Source: Candidatus Accumulibacter regalis (lineage in GTDB: Bacteria > Pseudomonadota > Gammaproteobacteria > Burkholderiales > Rhodocyclaceae). Taken from it: 35,316 nucleotides of DNA. This document shows positions 29,506-35,316 of the stretch, one piece after another. A program made the translations under genes and the position numbers. A model generated the notes under the pieces. That model made no database searches, was not told where the DNA came from, and saw only the letters and a list, made by a program, of their open reading frames with translations. Position 1 is the first letter of the stretch. Each line of letters opens with the position of its first letter. Location of the stretch: positions 14,846 through 50,161 of the forward strand of contig JEMY01000043.1 in NCBI GenBank assembly GCA_000585075.1, in the 5' to 3' direction.

Positions 29506-29548
29506 TCGCGGTCCAACCGCAGTCGTCTGCGCCGAGGCTTCACGTCCA

Positions 29549-31078
29549 ATGATGTTCAATTTCTTTGCCAAACGTTCCGACCATCCGCTGGCTGACAGCA
29601 AGGAGCTGAAGCGAATTATTGCCGAGCTGCACGTCGACAAGCCGGCAAAGGCCGTCGACGAAGTAAGCGGCTGGTTTGATTCGCTGCAGCATGTCGAGAA
29701 CTTTCGCGTCGACCAATTCTTCGACGTACTGCGCCAGCTCGACGAGGCGGCGCAACGGCACCTGCTGCGCGTGGCACGCGACTACCTGCTCGCCGCGCGT
29801 CTGACGAAACTTGAAGAAGAGCGCTTGTGGACGCGGAGCTATCGCTATTGGGGCCAGGTCGCGACGCTGTACCGAGACTGCGTCGAGCGTGCCCGGCTTG
29901 CGCCAAAGAGCAAGGGCAGCGACGCTTTCAAGGCCTCCGTGCCGCTGGCGCTCGTACGCTCGCAAGCGGCCCGCTGCAATCAGCTGAAGTGGTTGGCGTT
30001 TCGCTACGGCTCCGCTGACGAAGATCTCTGGAGGTCTCTCGGCGAGACCTATCTGCTCGCCGAAGGCGCCGGCAACGCACAGAAGGCGGTGCCGCTCTAT
30101 CCAGCCAGGAAAGGGCTGTGCACCGTGGCGCAGCAATACCTGCACGCCATCGCCTTCTTTGCATCCTCGATGGATAGCTTGATGCCCGTGCAGATCGAGC
30201 TGGCTGACCGCCTGATCGCCCATTTCCTGCCCCATTTTGTGCTCCTGCCTGATTGTCGGCCGGACAGCGTTTATTGGGTCGATGCGGCAGCCGGAACGGC
30301 ACCGCTGCGGTTGGCCCGTCACCCCGGCGTGGGCCGACCCGGCTTGCGCTTTTTCTCTCCGGGGACGGCACTGCCGGCGCTCGAAGAACTGCTGCATCGG
30401 GTTGAGCGGGGTGAGATTCCAAGTGACCTCAACCTTGGCGGTGAGTACGCCCAGCGCGCCCTGTTGCCGGTACTGCGCCATCTCCATCTCTATTGGGCAA
30501 AGTGCCCGCCCCAGCGCCGCCATACGCGGCATGCGGTCAAGACGCGAATGCTCGTGCTCTTTGGCTTCGATGACAGCTATTCGCTTTTCTCGGGAGCCGC
30601 TTCGCGCCCTGGCAACGACGCGGGGATGGACGACTGGGTGGTCGAGAATGTCAGTCTCGGAGGCTTTCGTGCGCAGGTCGGCGAGGTCGGAAGCGGGCGC
30701 ATCAACATCGGCGCACTGCTGGCTGTCCAGCCGGAGGGCGGCGACAACTGGATGTTGGGGGTCGCCAGACGTTTTACCCGGCGCGATACCGACGGCGCCA
30801 GCCTGGGCGTGCAGGTGCTCTCCAGGCAGGCGCTGAGCATTGAACTGCGGCCACGGCGCCGCGGTTTTTCGGCAGCGGTGGCCATTCCGGGAATCTGGTT
30901 ACAGGATCGAGGTGAAGCCGGCATCCTGCGTATCGTCTTGCCACTGGCGGGCTTCAACGTTCGGGAGACGCTGGAATTCAGCCATCAGGGCAAGCGCCGG
31001 GAGCTGATTCCCATGGAGCTCGAGGAAGCCGGCGCCGAGTACGAGATTGGCTGTTTTCGCGAGCAAGCCGCCACGTGA
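29549..31078 (+). CDS. Large protein with a PilZ-like C-terminal motif, function unknown
   Basis: A 509-residue soluble protein. The first 300 residues look mostly helical and carry no motif I recognise (start MMFNFFAKRSDHPLADSKELKRIIAEL). From about 320 a PilZ-type signature appears: R323-RHT-R327, fitting RxxxR, and N367-V-S-L-G-G372, fitting (D/N)xSxxG, followed by beta-rich sequence to about 430. PilZ domains bind cyclic di-GMP. This makes a c-di-GMP effector plausible, but both the domain call and ligand are inference. No signal peptide or membrane helix is seen. Two adjacent ATGs (29549, 29552) could start it. It is divergent from thyA and convergent with mog. Confidence 0.75.
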   Translation: MMFNFFAKRSDHPLADSKELKRIIAELHVDKPAKAVDEVSGWFDSLQHVENFRVDQFFDVLRQLDEAAQRHLLRVARDYLLAARLTKLEEERLWTRSYRYWGQVATLYRDCVERARLAPKSKGSDAFKASVPLALVRSQAARCNQLKWLAFRYGSADEDLWRSLGETYLLAEGAGNAQKAVPLYPARKGLCTVAQQYLHAIAFFASSMDSLMPVQIELADRLIAHFLPHFVLLPDCRPDSVYWVDAAAGTAPLRLARHPGVGRPGLRFFSPGTALPALEELLHRVERGEIPSDLNLGGEYAQRALLPVLRHLHLYWAKCPPQRRHTRHAVKTRMLVLFGFDDSYSLFSGAASRPGNDAGMDDWVVENVSLGGFRAQVGEVGSGRINIGALLAVQPEGGDNWMLGVARRFTRRDTDGASLGVQVLSRQALSIELRPRRRGFSAAVAIPGIWLQDRGEAGILRIVLPLAGFNVRETLEFSHQGKRRELIPMELEEAGAEYEIGCFREQAAT

Positions 31079-31087
31079 CGATGGCCC

Positions 31088-31720
31088 TCAAGGCCGGGCA
31101 GGCCGCTCCCCGGCGCCCGCTTCCGGTGGCGGTCGCAGAGCCGATTTCGGTCGGAAAGCCTTGACCACCTGCTCGACCGTTTCGACGTAAGGGCCACCAA
31201 GCAGATCGATGCAGTACGGGATGGCGGCAAAAATGCCGTTCACCAGTACCGTGCCGTCGGCCGCCTTCACTCCTTCAAGGGTTTCCCTGATCGACTTTGG
31301 CTGCCCGGGCAGATTGAGGATCAGCGCCTTGCCGCGCACTACCGCAAGCTGGCGCGACAGAATCGCCGTCGGCACGAAGTTCAGGCTGATCCGGCGCATT
31401 TCCTCACCGAAGCCGGGCATCACCTTGTCGGCGACGGCCAGTGTGGCTTCCGGCGTGACGTCGCGTGGCGCTGGACCGGTGCCGCCGGTGGTCAGCACCA
31501 GATTGCAGCCGACCTCATCGACCAGCTCCCTGAGCGTTTCTTCGATACGCGTCTGGTCGTCGACGATCAGGCGCGTCGCCGTTCGCCACGGGCTGGCCAG
31601 CGCCCGCCCGAACCATTCTTCAAGCGCCGGGATTCCCTGGTCGGCATAGACGCCCTGCGCGGCGCGGTCGCTGATCGACAGCAGCCCGATCAGCAGCTCG
31701 TCATCGTTGGTCATGCTCAT
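31088..31720 (-). CDS. mog: Molybdopterin adenylyltransferase
   Basis: A 210-residue cytoplasmic enzyme that adenylylates molybdopterin before molybdenum insertion. Very close to E. coli Mog: IGLLSISDRAAQGVYADQGIPALEEW, LVDEVGCNLVLTTGGTGPAPRDVTPEATLAVAD, MPGFGEEMRRISL, VPTAILSRQ, LILNLPGQPKSIRETLEGVK and IPYCIDLLGGPYVET. Length is slightly over E. coli (195) because of a proline-rich tail. The start overlaps the darP stop by 4 nt (ATGA), so the two are coupled. It ends 9 nt from the convergent PilZ-like gene. Confidence 0.96.
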   Translation of the reverse strand: MSMTNDDELLIGLLSISDRAAQGVYADQGIPALEEWFGRALASPWRTATRLIVDDQTRIEETLRELVDEVGCNLVLTTGGTGPAPRDVTPEATLAVADKVMPGFGEEMRRISLNFVPTAILSRQLAVVRGKALILNLPGQPKSIRETLEGVKAADGTVLVNGIFAAIPYCIDLLGGPYVETVEQVVKAFRPKSALRPPPEAGAGERPARP

Positions 31721-32250
31721 TCCCCGCGCAGCGCCGTGTTCCCGCCGCCTTCAAGTTCCTTGAGAAACTGGAAAATGGCGCGGTAATTGCGTGGCGGCTT
31801 TCCTTGCTCCTGCTCGTTCAAGGCGGCGCGGCGCAGCGAACGCAGATGCTGCAGATCAACCGCCGGGAAATCCTCGGCAATTCCGTAGAGCACGCTTTCG
31901 TCGGCCAGCAAGGCCGTCCGCAGGCGCTCGATGCGGTGCAGCCTTCCCGTTTCCTCGGCCGAATCACCGCGCAGCGCGGCCAGCGAGTGGCGGATCGGTT
32001 CCGGGTCGTCGATGTCACGCATCACCCGGCCGATGTATTGCAGCTGCCGCCGTCGCGCCTCGTCGTGTCGGGTCATGCGCTGTGCCGCGCGGACGGCGGT
32101 GCGCAGATCCTCCGGAAGATCGATCTTCTTGAGCCGATCGGGCGCCAGCTCCACCAGTTCCTCGCCGAGGGCCTGCAGTTCCTCCATGGCCCGCTTGCGC
32201 TGCGTTTTCGACGGCGGGCCTGCTTCTTCTTCTTCTTCGGGGGGAGTCAT
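31717..32250 (-). CDS. darP: Ribosome-associated protein DarP (YjgA, DUF615)
   Basis: A 177-residue protein that assists late 50S subunit assembly in E. coli. It begins with an acidic patch (MTPPEEEEEAG), then the family core SKTQRKRAMEELQALGEELVEL, LPEDLRTAVRAAQRMTRHDEARRRQLQYIGRVMR and the C-terminal LRSLRRAALNEQEQGKPPRNYRAIFQFLKEL. Start at 32250 is chosen because longer in-frame starts run through the pmbA promoter region and lack family similarity. It is divergent from pmbA, the same pairing seen in enterobacteria. Confidence 0.94.
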   Translation of the reverse strand: MTPPEEEEEAGPPSKTQRKRAMEELQALGEELVELAPDRLKKIDLPEDLRTAVRAAQRMTRHDEARRRQLQYIGRVMRDIDDPEPIRHSLAALRGDSAEETGRLHRIERLRTALLADESVLYGIAEDFPAVDLQHLRSLRRAALNEQEQGKPPRNYRAIFQFLKELEGGGNTALRGE

Positions 32251-32330
32251 CGGTGGCAGAGGTGCCTTTATTGGTGGCTGGTGGGGATGGCCGCGGGCAA
32301 GGACGCTGCGGGGGACGCCTTGCGCGGAGC

Positions 32331-32339
32331 TGCTATGAT
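32331..32339 (+). promoter_or_regulatory. Extended -10 promoter for pmbA
   Basis: TGCTATGAT (TG, one base, TATGAT) lies 28 nt before the pmbA start in the 117-nt gap with divergent darP. The -35 region is GC-rich and poor. Confidence 0.5.
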
Positions 32340-32367
32340 AGCGACTTTTGCCTTTGGCCACCGCCCC

Positions 32368-33741
32368 ATGTCCCCTCCAGCTGCCTCCGCCGTTCACCAA
32401 TCACGCTTCAGCCATGGTTTCGACACTCTGCAGCAATTGGCGCGTGACGTTCTTGCCCATGCCGAAAAGGGCGGCGCAAGTGCTTGCGAGGTCGATGTCT
32501 CCGACGGCTTCGGCCAGTCGGTGACCGTTCGTCGCGGCGAGGTCGAAACCATCGAGTACAACCGCGACAAGGCGATCGCCGTTGCCGTCTATCTTGGCCA
32601 GCGCAAAGGCCAGGCGAGTACTTCGGATTTTTCGTCGACGGCCTTGCGCGAAACGGTCGAGGCGGCGTTGAATATCGCCCGCTTTACCGCCGCCGACCCC
32701 TGCGCCGGCTTGCCCGATGCGGGCCTGCTGGCCATCGATAGCCAAAGCTTGCCGGATCTCGATCTCTATCACCCCTGGCTGCTCTCGGTCGAAGCCGCCG
32801 TCGACCTCGCCCAGCGCTGCGAACGTGCAGCCTTCGCAGTCGACCCGCGGGTGAGCAATTCGGAAGGCGCGTCGGTGTCGAGTCAGGAAGGGCATTTCGT
32901 GTCTGCCAACAGCCTGGGTTTCATGGGCGGCTACCCGACTTCGCGGCATTACCTGTCGTGTTCGATGATCGCCGGCAAGGACGAGAACATGCAGCGCGAC
33001 GACTGGTACTCGATTGCCCGCGATGCACAGGCGATCGGTTCGCCGGAACTGATCGGCGAGCGCGCCGCGCAACGCGCCCTGGCGCGGCTCGGCGCACGCA
33101 AGATCAAGACCTGCAAGGTGCCGGTGATCTTCGAGGCGCCGCTCGCCTCATCGCTGATCGGCAACTTCGTACACGCGGTCAGCGGCGGTAGCCTGTATCG
33201 CAAGACCTCCTTCCTGGTCGATAGCCTGGGCAAGCGTGTCTTCGCCAGAAAAATGCAGATCAGCGAGCGACCGCATCTGGCGCGTGGCCTGGCGAGCGGC
33301 TATTTCGACAGCGACGGCGTGGCGACGCACGATCGCGAAGTCATTGTTGACGGCAAGTTGCAGGGCTATTTCCTCAGCGCCTACACGGCGCGCAAGCTGG
33401 CCATGCAGACCACCGGCAACGCTGGTGGCTGCCATAACCTCGTCGTGCACCCGGGCAAGCGCAATCTGTCTGGCCTGCTCAAGAAAATGGGACGCGGCTT
33501 GCTGGTCACCGAACTCCTCGGTCACGGCGTCAACTACGTGACCGGTGACTATTCGCGCGGCGCCGCCGGCTTCTGGGTCGAGGGCGGCGAGATCGTCCAT
33601 CCGGTTGAAGAGATCACCATTGCCGGCAACCTCCGCGACATGTTCAGAAACATCGCCGGCGTCGGGAACGATGTCCTGGTGCGCGGCTCGAAGCAGGTCG
33701 GCTCGCTGCTCGTGGAGCAGATGAAGGTGGCCGGCGCCTGA
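32368..33741 (+). CDS. pmbA: Metalloprotease subunit PmbA (TldE)
   Basis: A 457-residue protein of the TldD/TldE (PmbA) family. With TldD it forms a heterodimer that degrades unfolded peptides and, in E. coli, matures microcin B17 and degrades CcdA. PmbA itself lacks the metal-binding HExxxH motif, consistent with none being seen here. Close matches: VRRGEVETIEYN, RKGQASTSDFS, TAADPCAGLPDAGLLA, NSEGASVSSQEG, GGSLYRKTSFLVDSLGKRV, TGNAGGCHNLVV, GDYSRGAAGFWVEGGEI and EITIAGNLRDMFRNI. ATG 32368 is the first plausible start after the promoter. tldD is not in the window. Confidence 0.95.
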   Translation: MSPPAASAVHQSRFSHGFDTLQQLARDVLAHAEKGGASACEVDVSDGFGQSVTVRRGEVETIEYNRDKAIAVAVYLGQRKGQASTSDFSSTALRETVEAALNIARFTAADPCAGLPDAGLLAIDSQSLPDLDLYHPWLLSVEAAVDLAQRCERAAFAVDPRVSNSEGASVSSQEGHFVSANSLGFMGGYPTSRHYLSCSMIAGKDENMQRDDWYSIARDAQAIGSPELIGERAAQRALARLGARKIKTCKVPVIFEAPLASSLIGNFVHAVSGGSLYRKTSFLVDSLGKRVFARKMQISERPHLARGLASGYFDSDGVATHDREVIVDGKLQGYFLSAYTARKLAMQTTGNAGGCHNLVVHPGKRNLSGLLKKMGRGLLVTELLGHGVNYVTGDYSRGAAGFWVEGGEIVHPVEEITIAGNLRDMFRNIAGVGNDVLVRGSKQVGSLLVEQMKVAGA

Positions 33742-33865
33742 CTCCCCGTCCGGGCATCGTCGTGGGCAGGAGCACTTCGGGGAGGTGCACTGCCAGCGTC
33801 CTCGTGCGGCCTTCTCTTCTCTTGCGGGTTCGGAAAATCCGTATTCCATGCCGGACGGCTTTGGC

Positions 33866-33871
33866 TATAAT
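33866..33871 (+). promoter_or_regulatory. -10 promoter for the TRAP binding protein gene
   Basis: A perfect TATAAT lies 45 nt before the start codon. The -35 at 16-17 nt is weak. A ribosome site AGGAGA (33905-33910) follows in the leader. Confidence 0.6.
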
Positions 33872-33916
33872 CGGCGGGCAACTCGTTGGAATAAAACCCT
33901 AAACAGGAGACAAATT

Positions 33917-35065
33917 GTGGAAAGACGAAATTTTCTTGCAAAGGCAGGGGTAGGGGCAGCCGCCTTGGGGCTGGTGGCGTGCGGGAAGAAGGAGGAGCCA
34001 AAGCCAGCCACAGCGCCGGCTGCAAGTTCGCCGGCACCCGCGGCAACGCCGGCGCCGGCTGCGTCCGGCGAGGTGATTCGCTGGCGCTTGGCGTCAAGCT
34101 TTCCGAAGAGCCTGGACACCATCTACGGTGGTGCCGAATTCATGGCTCAGCGGGTCGCCGAAGCGACCGGCGGTAAGTTCCAGATTCAGGTGTTCGCCGG
34201 TGGCGAGATCGTCCCCGGGCCGGCCGTGTTCGACGCCGTCAAGGACAACACCGTCGAAATGGCGCACACCGCGTCGTACTACTTCTTCGGCAAGGATCCG
34301 ACCTACGCTTTCGACTGTGCCATTCCTTTCGGGATGAACAATCGCCAGCTCGACGCCTGGATGCGCTACGGCAACGGCACCAAACTGATGAACGAACTGT
34401 ACGGGAAGTCTAATATCGTTCCGATTCCCTGTGGCAACACCGGCGCGCAAATGGGCGGTTGGTTCCGCAAGGAAGTCAAGACCGTTGCCGATATGCATGG
34501 CCTGAAGATCCGCATTGGCGGTTTTGCCGGCGAGGTGCTGAGCAAACTGGGCGCCGTGCCGCAGCAGATTCCGGGTGGCGATATCTATCCGTCTCTGGAA
34601 AAGGGCACCATCGACGCCGCCGAATGGATTGGCCCCTACGACGATCAGAAACTGGGGTTCAACAAGGTCGCCAAGTACTACTACTATCCGGGCTGGTGGG
34701 AGGGTGGGCCGCAGTTGTCGGTTTACGTCAATAGCGCCAAGTACGCCGAGTTGCCGAAAGAGTACAAGGCCATTCTGCACATGGCCTGTGCCGACGCGCA
34801 TGTGGATATGATGGCCAAGTACGACGCCAAGAACCCGATCGCCTTGAAGCAACTGGTGGGCTCCGGGACGCAGTTGCGGCAGTATCCGAAAGTGATCATG
34901 GACGCCGCGTACAAGGCGGCCATGGAACTCTATGCCGAAACGTCGAAGGCGAATCCCGGGTTCAAGAAAGTGTACGACGACTACTCCAAGTTCCAGGCCG
35001 ACGAGAACCTTTGGTTCGGCATTGCCGAGGGCGCCTACTCGAGCTACATGGGCACCAAGCGCTAG
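33917..35065 (+). CDS. TRAP transporter solute-binding lipoprotein (DctP family)
   Basis: A 382-residue binding protein that captures a small carboxylate for a TRAP importer driven by an ion gradient. The GTG start follows AGGAGA by 6 nt. The N-terminus ERRNFLAKAGVGAAALGLVAC combines a twin-arginine-like motif with a lipobox Cys, suggesting Tat export and lipid anchoring. An Ala/Pro-rich linker (about residues 25-55) follows. The mature part has RLASSFPKSLDTIYGG, VQVFAGGEIVPGPAVFDAV-like sequence and EWIGPYDDQKLGF, as in the 2-oxoacid/lactate-binding (TakP-type) subgroup. The ligand is inferred. The stop codon lies inside a duplicated IS-end sequence, and no permease genes follow before the IS. 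Confidence 0.9.
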   Translation: MERRNFLAKAGVGAAALGLVACGKKEEPKPATAPAASSPAPAATPAPAASGEVIRWRLASSFPKSLDTIYGGAEFMAQRVAEATGGKFQIQVFAGGEIVPGPAVFDAVKDNTVEMAHTASYYFFGKDPTYAFDCAIPFGMNNRQLDAWMRYGNGTKLMNELYGKSNIVPIPCGNTGAQMGGWFRKEVKTVADMHGLKIRIGGFAGEVLSKLGAVPQQIPGGDIYPSLEKGTIDAAEWIGPYDDQKLGFNKVAKYYYYPGWWEGGPQLSVYVNSAKYAELPKEYKAILHMACADAHVDMMAKYDAKNPIALKQLVGSGTQLRQYPKVIMDAAYKAAMELYAETSKANPGFKKVYDDYSKFQADENLWFGIAEGAYSSYMGTKR

Positions 35066-35107
35066 CAGCCTGTCGGACTTTCGCCTAGCAGCCTGTCGGA
35101 CTTTCGC
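35062..35107 (+). repeat. Perfect 23-bp tandem repeat at an IS end
   Basis: CTAGCAGCCTGTCGGACTTT followed by CGC occurs twice without a gap (35062-35084 and 35085-35107). The first copy includes the stop codon TAG of the TRAP binding protein gene. It looks like a terminal sequence of the following IS, present twice, each copy beginning with CTAG. Confidence 0.85.
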
Positions 35108-35316
35108 GGTGCCGTAAGCCGTACATGATAAAATCATACTTTGTTCGAGCTACCGAGTCGTCACATGGCCCACTTCATTATCGCTGACCGCAAGACCGAC
35201 TATCTACTCCCGCCGTCGCTGGACGATTGGCTGAACCAGGATCACCTGGCCCGATTCATTGTTGACGTGATCGACCAGCTTGATCTTTCCAAACTCATTC
35301 AGCAGTACGCCGGGCG
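35085..35316 (+). mobile_element. Left end of an IS1182-like element, cut by the window edge
   Basis: The terminal repeat-like sequence is followed by a short promoter-like stretch (TGATAAAAT near 35126-35134) and a transposase start. The right end is outside the window, so boundaries and family are provisional. Confidence 0.65.
35165..35316 (+). CDS. IS1182-like transposase, N-terminal fragment (runs off window)
   Basis: An ATG opens a frame that stays open for 50 codons to the window edge: MAHFIIADRKTDYLLPPSLDDWL, then NQDHLARFIVDVIDQLDLSKL. The LLPPSLDDWL...DHLARFIVDVIDQLDLS pattern is typical of the N-terminus of IS1182/IS5-superfamily DDE transposases. The catalytic domain is not visible, so activity cannot be judged. 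Confidence 0.75.
   Translation, partial: MAHFIIADRKTDYLLPPSLDDWLNQDHLARFIVDVIDQLDLSKLIQQYAG

Noticed and set aside
33742-33784. Inverted repeat CTCCCCG/CGGGGAG after pmbA as a terminator
   Set aside because: The loop is 29 nt and no T-run follows, so it is not a credible intrinsic terminator.

Overview
The window looks like GC-rich chromosomal DNA from a betaproteobacterium, most likely Rhodocyclales and close to 'Candidatus Accumulibacter'. This is inferred from the canonical division/cell-wall (dcw) gene order ending in lpxC, a class A RNase P RNA, small betaproteobacterial-type companion genes, and dense IS elements. No ribosomal RNA or other taxonomic marker is present, so the genus is a guess. 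The cell is Gram-negative: it has LpxC, a MurE with the DNPR meso-diaminopimelate motif, and outer-membrane-type lipoproteins.

Layout. (1) 1-3578: a sodium:solute symporter of the acetate-permease (ActP)-like type, split by a complete IS50/Tn5-like IS4-family element (63-1472) with a 9-bp target duplication, then a terminator and a small membrane protein gene. (2) 3669-6388: dolP, a diaA/gmhA-type SIS protein and yraN on the minus strand, divergent from rsmI. This is the enterobacterial rsmI-yraN-diaA-dolP neighbourhood without lpoA. An 11-copy heptamer array lies between yraN and the SIS gene. (3) 6512-8845: pyrC, a small lipoprotein and a DUF3025-type gene. (4) 8853-9227: the RNase P RNA. 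(5) 9228-27162: a non-coding stretch with MraZ-type operator repeats, then the full dcw cluster mraZ-rsmH-ftsL-ftsI-murE-murF-mraY-murD-ftsW-murG-murC-ddlB-ftsQ-ftsA-ftsZ-lpxC. (6) 27167-29368: a two-helix membrane protein, then a DciA-like DUF721 gene, folA and thyA on the minus strand. (7) 29549-33741: a large protein with a PilZ-like C-terminal motif, then mog and darP on the minus strand, divergent from pmbA (tldE). (8) 33917-35316: a TRAP-transporter binding lipoprotein followed immediately by the start of an IS1182-like element that runs off the window.

How the genes work together. The dcw genes make UDP-MurNAc-pentapeptide (MurC, D, E, F with D-Ala-D-Ala from DdlB), transfer it to lipid (MraY, MurG), and build the septum (FtsW, FtsI, FtsL, FtsQ, FtsA, FtsZ). 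LpxC commits precursors to lipid A. Most neighbouring genes from mraZ to ftsA overlap by 1-4 nt or are separated by 1-3 nt, which implies translational coupling. The clear breaks are before ftsZ and before lpxC. ThyA and FolA form the dTMP/folate pair, and PyrC supplies pyrimidines.

Most of the window is core genome. I did not find a convincing new multi-gene system. The points most worth a second look are the symporter disruption, the heptamer repeats, the SIS protein that keeps isomerase residues in a diaA position, the PilZ-like protein, and the duplicated IS end at the stop codon of the TRAP binding protein.
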